Counted from the stretch's first letter, positions 1-5,832 are shown. The stretch: DNA of 7,778 nucleotides from Actinomyces sp. (GCA_003697065.1 RFFY01000792.1:1-7778); one strand, 5' to 3'. The notes: a model not told the origin generated them from the sequence alone. Translations and numbers: made by a program.

Positions 1-495
1 GACGGTCCGGCGCGCCCCGTCGGCATCGGCGCCCGCCACCAACCCCAGCAGTTCACCCTCGACGGCCTCGGTTCCGGCCCGTCCCGCGGCCTCGACCAAC
101 ACGTCCGCGGTCTCGGCGTTCAGCCGACCCTCGGACAACGCCTCGGTGACCGCCGGCATCTCCCCGAGCACCGCGGCGCGTTTCTTGGCCCGCCGCGCTT
201 CACGCTCGGAGCACCCCGAGATCGTCTTCCACGACGACACCCCATCGGCGCCGGCATCACCCAAAGCATCGACGGCCGCGGCCAGGCGCACCTCGGCCGC
301 CGCGACGGCCGTCTTCAGTCCCGCCAGCGCCTCCATGGCCGCCACCAGATCGCGGCGACCCCACCCCGCACCCGGCATCTTCGCCACCACGTCCGCCGCG
401 GCCGCGAGGCGCGCCACCACCTCCCCGACCCCCACCGTCTCCCCGACGGGCGTCGCCTCGCCTCGGGTGGGCGCCTCGAGAACCGTACCGAACAT
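1..495 (-). CDS. DUF222 / 13E12-repeat HNH endonuclease-like protein, N-terminal part (truncated by window edge)
   Basis: The minus strand reads open for 165 codons from the ATG at 495 down to base 1 without a stop, so the gene continues beyond the left edge. The protein is Ala-rich and helical. Its segments V-A-R-L-A-A-A-A-D-V-V, the Trp-containing S-S-W-K-T-I-S-G-C-S-E-R-E-A region (residues about 87-100) and the motif M-P-A-V-T-E-A-L-S-E-G-R-L-N-A-E (about 113-128) match the DUF222 domain that precedes an HNH nuclease domain in the actinobacterial 13E12 repeat family. The HNH motif itself would lie outside the window, so nuclease function is inferred from family only. Many actinomycete genomes hold several such genes, often near mobile DNA; their role is poorly known. 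An upstream in-frame ATG at 525 is possible, but the start at 495 sits 7 bases after a TAGTGT motif, fitting a leaderless transcript. The gene is divergent from the operon to its right. Confidence 0.85.
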   Translation of the reverse strand, partial: MFGTVLEAPTRGEATPVGETVGVGEVVARLAAAADVVAKMPGAGWGRRDLVAAMEALAGLKTAVAAAEVRLAAAVDALGDAGADGVSSWKTISGCSEREARRAKKRAAVLGEMPAVTEALSEGRLNAETADVLVEAAGRAGTEAVEGELLGLVAGADADGARRTV

Positions 496-502
496 GTGTA
501 CG

Positions 503-508
503 ACACTA
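503..508 (-). promoter_or_regulatory. -10-like element TAGTGT, probable leaderless promoter of the DUF222/HNH gene
   Basis: Read on the minus strand, TAGTGT (508 to 503) fits the TAnnnT consensus of actinobacterial -10 elements and lies 7 bases before the ATG at 495. This places the expected transcription start at or next to the A of the start codon, and no Shine-Dalgarno sequence precedes it. No convincing -35 hexamer is visible 16-18 bases upstream. Inference from spacing and motif. Confidence 0.45.
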
Positions 509-512
509 GGGA
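507..512 (+). promoter_or_regulatory. possible plus-strand -10-like element TAGGGA, overlapping the divergent one
   Basis: The plus strand has CACTAGGG at 504-511. The same eight bases occur at 4632-4639 in front of the alcohol dehydrogenase operon, where they continue to a full TAGGGT. Here the sixth base is A rather than T, so the match is weaker. If used, transcription would start near 519, giving a leader of about 100 bases before the ATG at 621, or a leaderless GTG at 519 in the same frame. It shares its CTAG core with the minus-strand -10, so the two promoters would compete. Confidence 0.25.
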
Positions 513-620
513 GGGGGTGTGACATTCTCCGCCCGCATCGCGGTCACGAGGTCAAGATGCTGCACCCGGTCGCGAGAGGGAGTCGGCCCGGGCGGGCAAC
601 CCAGGCGGAAGGAAGAGACG

Positions 621-710
621 ATGATTGGCCCGTGCACGACTGCACAACCAACCACGACCAACTTCGACGAGACCCGCGCGGACGACGGCGACGAGCTGTG
701 TGGCGCGTAG
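621..710 (+). CDS. short ORF with strong RBS ending in an in-frame amber codon; leader peptide or detached 5' end of the next gene
   Basis: An ATG at 621 is preceded by a purine-rich ribosome binding site (AAGGAAGAG, 609-617; AAGGA ends 7 bases before the ATG). The reading frame gives 29 residues, Thr-rich then acidic, ending C-G-A and the TAG at 708-710. The same frame stays open after the TAG and runs straight into the hydrophobic signal segment of the gene annotated at 771. Three readings are possible: a real short upstream ORF that couples translation to the next gene; the 5' part of a single gene broken by a nonsense mutation or base-calling error; or a frame from a GTG at 519 that extends the peptide to 63 residues. 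I recognise no homologue. The RBS is the best in this part of the window, which argues that translation does begin here. Confidence 0.4.
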   Translation: MIGPCTTAQPTTTNFDETRADDGDELCGA

Positions 711-770
711 CCGACTCGGCGAACCGGTTGGTCGCCGCGGCGAGCGGGCGCGAAGGCGGCGGTCCTCGCT

Positions 771-1091
771 GTGGTGCTGGTCCTGCTGACGCCCGCCGTG
801 CTCGAGGCGAAATCGGCCGTCTTCACCGTTTACGGTACGGTCTGCCAGATCAAGGTGTCCGGCTTCGAGTACTGGGGCCGAGCGGCCTCTTCCACGCGCG
901 ATCACACGGCGGACTGCTCGTACATCCGTACGCGCGTCCGCTACAAGGACTCCTCGAACAACTACAACTATCTCACCGGTTCATGGACCCTGAACGAGTA
1001 CACGCGAAAGGTGGCCGGGTGGGGTACCGACTGGGACTGGGCGTCCGGGGGCGGCAACGGCGTGAGCACCTGGTACACCGTGGTCCGGTGA
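771..1091 (+). CDS. small exported aromatic-rich protein of unknown function (start uncertain)
   Basis: The 106-codon frame from GTG 771 encodes a hydrophobic stretch (V-L-V-L-L-T-P-A-V, residues 2-10) followed by a region of alternating hydrophobic and polar residues, suggesting a small beta-rich extracellular domain. It has six Trp (35, 72, 84, 88, 90, 101), eight Tyr, and two Cys (25 and 49) that could form a disulfide. The codons just before 771 encode a basic stretch (R-R-T-G-W-S-P-R-R-A-G-A-K) and more hydrophobic residues, which would complete a normal signal peptide, but no ATG, GTG or TTG lies between the TAG at 708-710 and 771. The true start is therefore probably upstream, or the gene is damaged. 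The stop TGA overlaps the next start (GTGA, 1088-1091), implying coupled translation with the lipoprotein. The operon context suggests a substrate or partner of the downstream transporter, possibly bacteriocin-like. No family recognised. Confidence 0.6.
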   Translation: MVLVLLTPAVLEAKSAVFTVYGTVCQIKVSGFEYWGRAASSTRDHTADCSYIRTRVRYKDSSNNYNYLTGSWTLNEYTRKVAGWGTDWDWASGGGNGVSTWYTVVR

Positions 1092-1693
1092 CCCGGTCGG
1101 CCCCGGCCGGAGCCACCCCCGGCCGCTGGGGGGCCGCCGCTTCGCTGTTGGTGTGTCTCGCCCTGCTCGGTGCCTCGTGCGCAGCATCCGGAGGTGGTCA
1201 GGGGTCCGACGGCGACGAACTGCGTCAGGCGAGGCAGTTCGTCGAGGAGGCGCTCGCCGGCTCGTCGCCGGAGGCGGTGGCGGCGCTCGGCGACGGGTTC
1301 GTCACACGCGCAGAGCTCGAAGCGGGGGCGGCCAGGTTCCGCTCGTGTGTGAGCGAAGCGGGGGCGGGTGAGCTGGCGGTCACCTTCGACGAGACGACCG
1401 CGGAGCTCGGCTACGACCTCGATACCGGAACTTCCGATGCCGAGGTCGCCGAACAGCGTCTCGCCGCCTTCGATGCCTGTCATCAACGTGAGATGCTGGC
1501 GCTCGAGGCCCAATGGGATCTGCAGCATGCGATGAGCCCCGATCAGAAGCGACGACTGGGCGAGGCGATGGTGGCGTGTCTCCAGGCGGGAGGTGAGACG
1601 GTGACGGACTGGCCCGGAGGCGAGGTGACGGATGCCGCGCTCGAATCCCGCTGCTACGACGAGGCCGTCGCTGGCCTGGGAAGCGCCGGATGA
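1088..1693 (+). CDS. predicted lipoprotein with four conserved-looking cysteines, unknown function
   Basis: The 201-residue protein starts at GTG 1088, overlapping the previous stop by four bases. It has an N-terminal signal with Arg3 and Arg13, a hydrophobic core (residues about 16-27) and a lipobox-like L-L-G-A-S-C with the lipidated Cys at 31, followed by a Ser/Gly-rich linker. This predicts anchoring to the outer face of the cytoplasmic membrane. The mature part is largely helical and acidic with Cys at 87, 131, 164 and 189. It appears to hold two related halves: each starts with a Cys-x3-Gly or Cys-x3-Gly-Gly segment (87-92; 164-169) and ends with a second Cys followed by a polar helix (C-H-Q-R-E at 131; C-Y-D-E-A at 189). 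Two disulfides are plausible. I do not recognise a named family. Its place between the exported protein and the transporter suggests an accessory, receptor or immunity role, which is inference. Confidence 0.82.
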   Translation: MTRSAPAGATPGRWGAAASLLVCLALLGASCAASGGGQGSDGDELRQARQFVEEALAGSSPEAVAALGDGFVTRAELEAGAARFRSCVSEAGAGELAVTFDETTAELGYDLDTGTSDAEVAEQRLAAFDACHQREMLALEAQWDLQHAMSPDQKRRLGEAMVACLQAGGETVTDWPGGEVTDAALESRCYDEAVAGLGSAG

Positions 1694-1702
1694 TCCCCCG
1701 GG

Positions 1703-1758
1703 AAGGAGGACCGGGCCTGCGGCTCCCCCCGGCGGGCAGTAGCTCCGGGGAGGCGTGA
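1703..1758 (+). promoter_or_regulatory. orphan strong Shine-Dalgarno with a possible 13-codon CTG-start mini-ORF
   Basis: AAGGAGGA (1703-1710) is a full match to the anti-Shine-Dalgarno sequence, but no ATG, GTG or TTG follows at a usable distance. A CTG at 1717 is 6 bases downstream and opens 13 codons ending in TGA 1756-1758, three bases before the adaptor start at 1761. It could be a coupling mini-ORF, a ribosome loading site or a remnant. There is no independent support for translation. Confidence 0.25.
1747..1753 (+). promoter_or_regulatory. ribosome binding site deciding the adaptor start
   Basis: GGGGAGG at 1747-1753 is only 1 base from the GTG at 1755 but 7 bases from the GTG at 1761, so the second GTG is the better start for the adaptor gene. 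Confidence 0.6.
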
Positions 1759-1760
1759 CC

Positions 1761-2798
1761 GTGCGCGTCGCCGGGTGTGTCGCCCTGGCGGTCGCCGCCG
1801 CGGCGGCCGCCGTCGGTGCCGTGGCGCTCACCCGTCTACCGTCCCCCGATCTGGGTGAGTTCGATCCCGTGGAGCCGATCGTGGCGGCCCCGGTGGAGAT
1901 CGAGGACGATCTGGCCCGTCCTGTCGACCTGGAGCTGACCTGGACCCCGCTCGCCGGTCCGGTCTCTCCGGGCGCGTCGGGGGTGATCACCGACTGGTTC
2001 GCGAACGAGGGCACCCGCCTCGAGCACGGTTCGCCCGTGTACGCCGTCGACGGTGGGGTGGTGAGCGCCTTCGCCACGCCGACTCCCTTGTGGCGGGCGC
2101 TGGCCCGTGGCGACCGTGGAGCGGACGTCGATGCCGCCGCCGCCGGGTTGGAGGCGCTGGGCTACGAGGTCGGCAGCCGCGCCCCGGGTGACCCCGTCGG
2201 TCGTCGCCTCGCCGACGCGTTCCGGGAGTACGCCGACGATCACGGGCTGCCGCGCACGGGCGTCTTCGACCCCGCCTACCTGGTGTGGCTGGGCACCCCC
2301 GATGTCGTCGTGGGTGCGCCCCTGTACAGGATCGGCCAGCCGGCACCCCCGGCCGGGGTCGATCTGTTCGCCCCGGTGCCTCGCCTGACAGCGGTACAGG
2401 TGCGCGATGCGCAGGACCCGGCGGGAGGATCCAGGGACTCCGGCCTCGCGACCGACGAGCAGGCCTGGGTGGTGCGTGTGGGCGAGACGGCGGTTCCGCT
2501 CGACCTGCTCGGCGAGGGGGCGCCCGAGGCGCTCGAGGAGGTGGCCGGCGCCGTACCGGCCGGGGCCCCGTCGGCCGAGGCGGTGCTGGCGCTGTCGCGG
2601 CCCCGCACCCTCCAGATCGTGCCGTCGGCTGCCCTCGTGGAGGGTCCAGCAGGTGTGTGTGTCGTGGCCCCGGACCGACGGACCACGACGGTGCGGATCG
2701 TCGGCGGTTCGATCGGCCAGGTCCTCGTCGACGGCGAACTACCCGATCGCCTGGTGGTCAACCCGCATCTCGCCTGGCTCGAGCCGCCCGCATGTTGA
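1761..2798 (+). CDS. membrane-anchored ABC transporter adaptor (HlyD/MacA-like) with peptidoglycan-binding domain
   Basis: The protein has 345 residues from GTG 1761, chosen for its ribosome-binding-site spacing. Residues 4-24 form one hydrophobic anchor, leaving the rest outside. Residues about 58-106 resemble the HlyD/MacA lipoyl-type region, with G-V-I-T-D-W-F followed by an E-G-x-R-L-E-H-G turn and V-D-G-G-V-V. A PG_binding_1-type domain follows (about 114-177): R-G-D-R-G-A-D-V, L-E-A-L-G-Y, and H-G-L-P-R-T-G-V-F-D-P, the usual repeat signature. The C-terminal part is beta-rich and would be the membrane-proximal domain. In this family the peptidoglycan domain sits where Gram-negative adaptors have a coiled-coil hairpin, which suits a cell with a thick wall and no TolC partner. 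The gene overlaps the ATPase gene by 7 bases, so it should work with the ATPase and permease. Whether the complex exports a molecule or does mechanical work cannot be read from sequence. Confidence 0.85.
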   Translation: MRVAGCVALAVAAAAAAVGAVALTRLPSPDLGEFDPVEPIVAAPVEIEDDLARPVDLELTWTPLAGPVSPGASGVITDWFANEGTRLEHGSPVYAVDGGVVSAFATPTPLWRALARGDRGADVDAAAAGLEALGYEVGSRAPGDPVGRRLADAFREYADDHGLPRTGVFDPAYLVWLGTPDVVVGAPLYRIGQPAPPAGVDLFAPVPRLTAVQVRDAQDPAGGSRDSGLATDEQAWVVRVGETAVPLDLLGEGAPEALEEVAGAVPAGAPSAEAVLALSRPRTLQIVPSAALVEGPAGVCVVAPDRRTTTVRIVGGSIGQVLVDGELPDRLVVNPHLAWLEPPAC

Positions 2799-3439
2799 TC
2801 CTCGACGCCGTCTCCTTCGCCTACCCCGGGGGGCCGCGGCTGTTCGACGATCTCACTGCCGCCTTCGCCTGCGACGGTGAGATCGTCGGGATCGCCGGCC
2901 CTTCCGGGTCGGGCAAGACGACCCTGTTGGCCCTGATCGGCGGTCTGCTGGAGCCCGACTCCGGGCGTGTGCTCGTCGACGGCGTCCCGACCCACCGTCG
3001 TGCCGAGACCTTTGCGTGGGTCTTCCAGACGAATGCGCTCCTGGGTCACCGCTCGGCTCTGGACAACGTGATGCTGCCCCTGGTGTTGGGCGGTGCGGAG
3101 CGGTCGGAGGCTCGGTCCACGGCCCGGGGCCTCCTCGATGCGGTGGACCTCGGGGAGACGGCCTCGCGGCGGGTGCGGAGTCTGAGCGGGGGAGAACGCC
3201 AACGCCTGGCTCTGGTTCGAGCTCTCGCTCAACGACGACCCCATCTGCTGGTCGACGAGCCCACGGCCCAACTCGACCGGCGGACGGCGCAGAGCCTGAT
3301 CGACCACCTTCGCGTGGCGCGGGAGTATCAACGCCTGACCGTGATCGTGTCGCACGACCCGGCGGTGTGGGACTGCTGTGACCGGGTCCTCGCCTTGCAG
3401 CCCGGCGGCCTCGGGCCGCTCGACGGTGATGGGTGCTGA
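2792..3439 (+). CDS. ABC transporter ATP-binding protein (MacB/LolD-like)
   Basis: The 215-residue protein is a complete nucleotide-binding domain. It has Walker A G-P-S-G-S-G-K-T-T (36-44), Q-loop Gln79 in V-F-Q-T-N, signature L-S-G-G-E-R-Q (131-137), Walker B H-L-L-V-D-E-P (151-157) with catalytic Glu156, D-loop near Asp162, and switch His188 in V-S-H-D. Length and motifs fit the MacB/LolD/FtsE class that pairs with FtsX-like permeases. It hydrolyses ATP on the cytoplasmic side to drive the permease encoded 6 bases downstream. The ATG at 2792 lies inside the end of the adaptor gene, so translation is probably coupled. The G-G-L-G-P-L-D-G-D-G-C tail is short and without known function. No key residue is missing. 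Confidence 0.95.
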   Translation: MLILDAVSFAYPGGPRLFDDLTAAFACDGEIVGIAGPSGSGKTTLLALIGGLLEPDSGRVLVDGVPTHRRAETFAWVFQTNALLGHRSALDNVMLPLVLGGAERSEARSTARGLLDAVDLGETASRRVRSLSGGERQRLALVRALAQRRPHLLVDEPTAQLDRRTAQSLIDHLRVAREYQRLTVIVSHDPAVWDCCDRVLALQPGGLGPLDGDGC

Positions 3440-3445
3440 CACGCC

Positions 3446-4546
3446 ATGAGAGCCGGCCGCGTGGGGGTGTTGATCCGCGAGGGGTTGGCGCAGTCGAGAG
3501 GCCGGTCGCTCGGCGGCATGATCGCTCTGTTCCTCGCGGTGTCGGCCCTGTCGACGGCTGGTCTGGCGGAGGTCCGGGCCTTCGACCGGGCGGTCGACCA
3601 GTCGGAGGCGTTCGCCGAACGGGGCGGCTGGACGGTCGAGATCCTCCCTCGCGACGACGCCGAACCCTTCGCGCACGGCCCCTGTGCCGCCCTCGGGAGA
3701 CTCGAAGGCGTGTCCGACGTGCTGGAGGTCGAAGCCGGCCGTTTCCTGGAGCCGGTGCGCGATCCCACCAACGCCCTCGTCGTCTACAGGGTGTGGCCCG
3801 GCCGGCTGGCCACGGACCCCGACACCGCCGGGGGTCGGGCCGAGTGGTGGTCGTCACCGCTGGCGGTCGCCGTCGCGGGAGCGGCTGCGACCGACGAGTT
3901 GGGGACCCGGGTCCCCGACACGGTGGGGATCGTGTCCGAGAGCGGGATCCAGCGTGTGGCCGTCTGGGGTGCGGTGGCGTCCGAGCCCCGTTTCGAGCGC
4001 TTCTCCCGGGCCCTTCTCGTGTCCGCCGCTCCCACCGAGGTCTGGAGCTGCCTCGTCGAGCTGGAGCCCTGGGCGTACGGGTCCTTGCCGGGTGGGACCC
4101 TGGTCGCTCTCGCGGGTCTCTCCGGCGGCGACGTCGTCCACCGGCCGCTCCTGGCTCGAGGCGACGTCTCGACCCCGGGTGAGAGCTGGCGCCACCGCTC
4201 GAGCCGGTTCGCGGGCCTTGTCGCGGCATCGGCCCTGGTGCTGCTGGCCTGGGTCGGGCTGGCGGCCCGTCGCCACGACCAGGCGGTCTATCGGATCCTG
4301 TCGGTGTCCGGCCCCGAGCGCCTCCTGATCGCCCAGGTCGAGGCGTCGACCATCCTCGTTCCCGCTCTCGTCGTGTCGGGGTGGGTGATCGTCGTCGCCG
4401 GATGGCTCGCCGGCGACAGCAGACCGGCTGTCATGCTCGGCCTGCTCCAGGCGCTCGTCGCCTGCGCCCTCGTGCTCGCCGCGGCACCGCCGGCCGTACT
4501 GGCCCTGCGGCGCCGCGCCACCCACGACCTCCTGCGGGCCCCTTGA
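3446..4546 (+). CDS. FtsX/MacB-like ABC transporter permease
   Basis: The 366-residue protein has the four-helix layout of type VII ABC permeases. TM1 is at about 22-41 after a basic amphipathic N-terminus. A large extracytoplasmic domain follows (about 42-254), then TM2 (255-274), a cytoplasmic loop R-R-H-D-Q-A-V-Y-R-I-L-S-V-S-G (275-289) matching the FtsX coupling-helix region, TM3 (302-321) and TM4 (329-354), ending in a basic tail. The extracytoplasmic domain has a Cys pair (about 79 and 202) that might form a disulfide. It begins 6 bases after the ATPase stop with no clear Shine-Dalgarno, so reinitiation is likely. With the ATPase and adaptor it would form a MacAB-like tripartite system in the cytoplasmic membrane. 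MacB-type machines move peptides, lipoproteins or toxins from the outer leaflet rather than pumping from the cytoplasm. The substrate here is unknown. Confidence 0.88.
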   Translation: MRAGRVGVLIREGLAQSRGRSLGGMIALFLAVSALSTAGLAEVRAFDRAVDQSEAFAERGGWTVEILPRDDAEPFAHGPCAALGRLEGVSDVLEVEAGRFLEPVRDPTNALVVYRVWPGRLATDPDTAGGRAEWWSSPLAVAVAGAAATDELGTRVPDTVGIVSESGIQRVAVWGAVASEPRFERFSRALLVSAAPTEVWSCLVELEPWAYGSLPGGTLVALAGLSGGDVVHRPLLARGDVSTPGESWRHRSSRFAGLVAASALVLLAWVGLAARRHDQAVYRILSVSGPERLLIAQVEASTILVPALVVSGWVIVVAGWLAGDSRPAVMLGLLQALVACALVLAAAPPAVLALRRRATHDLLRAP

Positions 4547-4570
4547 CCCTCCGACGGGTGCCCCCCGCCG

Positions 4571-4611
4571 ACCGCCGAGCGACGACCGGCGACCGGCGCC
4601 GCGGCGGCGGT
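4571..4611 (+). terminator. weak inverted repeat between the two operons, possible terminator stem
   Basis: ACCGCCG (4571-4577) is the perfect complement of CGGCGGT (4605-4611), with a 27-base loop that contains a tandem CGACCGG (4583-4596). There is no T-tract after it and the region is almost pure G+C, so chance is a real alternative. It lies 25 bases after the permease stop, where a terminator would be expected. Confidence 0.2.
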
Positions 4612-4632
4612 GTGCCCCCTCGCGCGGGGCGC
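4612..4632. repeat. stem-loop immediately upstream of the -10 element
   Basis: GTGCCCC (4612-4618) pairs with GGGGCGC (4626-4632), seven base pairs with one G-T wobble and a 7-base loop. It covers the expected -35 region and spacer of the dehydrogenase promoter and ends 2 bases before TAGGGT. It could be an operator, part of a terminator for the upstream operon, or chance in G+C-rich DNA. Confidence 0.3.
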
Positions 4633-4634
4633 AC

Positions 4635-4640
4635 TAGGGT
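4635..4640 (+). promoter_or_regulatory. -10 element TAGGGT of the dehydrogenase operon
   Basis: TAGGGT fits the TAnnnT consensus of high-GC actinomycetes. It predicts a transcript start near 4647 and a leader of about 30 bases with an AGGAG ribosome binding site (4666-4670) 7 bases before the ATG at 4678. No recognisable TTGACA-like -35 is present. The eight bases CACTAGGG (4632-4639) recur at 504-511 in the divergent region at the left. Confidence 0.55.
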
Positions 4641-4677
4641 CGGCGCCATCGGGAGTGTCTGAGCCAGGAGAAGCACC

Positions 4678-5832
4678 ATGAAGACACGGGCCGCCGTGCT
4701 GCACGACGTCGGACAGGACTGGAGCGTCGAGGAGATCGAGCTCGATCCGCCCAAGGCCGGCGAGGTGCTGGTCAAGACCAAGGCGGCGGGCCTGTGCCAC
4801 TCCGACGAGCACCTCGTCACCGGCGACCTGGCTCCCCCCACCGCCGTCATGGAGGAGATGGGTCTGCCCTCCATGTTCCCCATCATCGGTGGCCACGAGG
4901 GTTCCGGTGTCGTGCTCGAGGTGGGCGAGGGCGTGACCCACGTCCAGCCCGGCGATCACGTGTCGGTGTCGTTCATCCCCTCGTGCGGACGGTGCCGCTG
5001 GTGCTCGAGCGGGATGCAGAACCTCTGCGACCTCGGGGCCCAGACGATGGTGCCGGGGATGATCACCGACGGGACCTTCCGCCATCACAGCGCCGACGGC
5101 AAGGACCTCGGCACCATGGCCAAGCTCGGGACCTTCGCCGAGCACATGGTCGTGTCGGCCGACTCCCTCATCAAGGTCGAGCCCGACCTGCCCTTCATCC
5201 CCGTCGCCCTCGTGTCGTGCGGCGTCGCCACGGGGTTCGGCTCGGCGGTGAACCGGGCCGGCGTGAAGCCCGGTGACACCACCGTCGTCGTCGGGTGCGG
5301 CGGTATCGGGATGAACGCCGTGCAGGGCGCCAGGGTCGCCGGGGCCAAGCACATCGTCGCCGTCGACCCCGACGAGTTCAAGCGGGAGAAGGCCGGTGAG
5401 TTCGGCGCCACCCACACCGCAGCCTCCCTCGAGGAGGCCCTCGGACTCGTCACCGACCTCACCTGGGGCCAGATGGCCGACAACCTGGTCCTGTCGCCGG
5501 GCCTGGTCACCGGCGACATGATCCAGCCGGCCATCCAGCTCATCCGCAAGGGCGGCACGGCGGTGGTCACCGGCCTGTCCAACGTCTTCGCCGAGGACGT
5601 CAAGCTCAGCCTCTTCGAGCTGGCCATGCAGAACAAGACCCTGGCCGGGTCGATCTTCGGCTCCGGGAACCCCCGCGCCGAGGTGCCCCACCTGCTCAAG
5701 ATGTACCAGGCGGGCCAGCTCAAGCTCGACGAACTGGTCACGCGCACCTACACCCTCGACGAGATCAACCAGGGCTACGAGGACATGCGCACCAACAAGA
5801 ACATCCGCGGTGTCATCGTCTTCGAGGACTGA
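4678..5832 (+). CDS. NDMA-dependent alcohol dehydrogenase (zinc MDR family, Rxyl_3153 type)
   Basis: This 384-residue enzyme is a zinc-dependent medium-chain dehydrogenase. Catalytic zinc ligands are Cys40 (G-L-C-H-S-D-E-H), His73 with Glu74 (G-G-H-E-G-S-G) and Cys181. The structural zinc site is Cys103, Cys106, Cys109 and Cys117. The NAD-binding Rossmann motif G-C-G-G-I-G is at 206-211, and Asp230 in A-V-D-P indicates NAD rather than NADP. The N-terminus, D-P-P-K-A-G-E-V-L-V, L-C-D-L-G-A, and the end Y-T-L-D-E-I-N-Q-G-Y-E-D-M-R match the actinobacterial group named after NDMA-dependent activity. In that group NAD stays bound as a cofactor (nicotinoprotein) and, by established work on related enzymes, is reoxidised through mycofactocin; no mycofactocin gene lies in the window. 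It converts alcohols to aldehydes, exact substrate unknown. The ATG has an AGGAG site 7 bases upstream. It heads an operon with the MoxR and vWA genes. Confidence 0.92.
   Translation: MKTRAAVLHDVGQDWSVEEIELDPPKAGEVLVKTKAAGLCHSDEHLVTGDLAPPTAVMEEMGLPSMFPIIGGHEGSGVVLEVGEGVTHVQPGDHVSVSFIPSCGRCRWCSSGMQNLCDLGAQTMVPGMITDGTFRHHSADGKDLGTMAKLGTFAEHMVVSADSLIKVEPDLPFIPVALVSCGVATGFGSAVNRAGVKPGDTTVVVGCGGIGMNAVQGARVAGAKHIVAVDPDEFKREKAGEFGATHTAASLEEALGLVTDLTWGQMADNLVLSPGLVTGDMIQPAIQLIRKGGTAVVTGLSNVFAEDVKLSLFELAMQNKTLAGSIFGSGNPRAEVPHLLKMYQAGQLKLDELVTRTYTLDEINQGYEDMRTNKNIRGVIVFED

Noticed and set aside
519..620. Leaderless translation from GTG 519 as the start of the short upstream ORF
   Set aside because: The spacing to the TAGGGA motif would allow it, but the purine-rich site before ATG 621 is a much better start signal. 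It is noted as an alternative only.
771..1091. Assigning the exported protein to the lactococcin 972 family
   Set aside because: Operon context is similar, but the characteristic family sequence was not seen and this protein has a Cys pair. I kept it as unknown.
146..1693. A single 515-codon plus-strand frame spanning the left quarter of the window
   Set aside because: Its first part is antisense to the DUF222 gene and then crosses the exported-protein gene in another frame, with Arg/Ser/Pro-rich sequence. Only the 3' part from GTG 1088 is a real gene, the lipoprotein.
3433..4182. A 249-codon plus-strand frame overlapping the permease gene
   Set aside because: The permease frame has clear membrane helices and an FtsX-like loop, whereas this frame is Arg/Gly-rich and lacks any motif.
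4547..4611. Rho-independent terminator after the permease gene
   Set aside because: There is no run of T after any stem in this stretch, so only a weak inverted repeat is reported, at low confidence.
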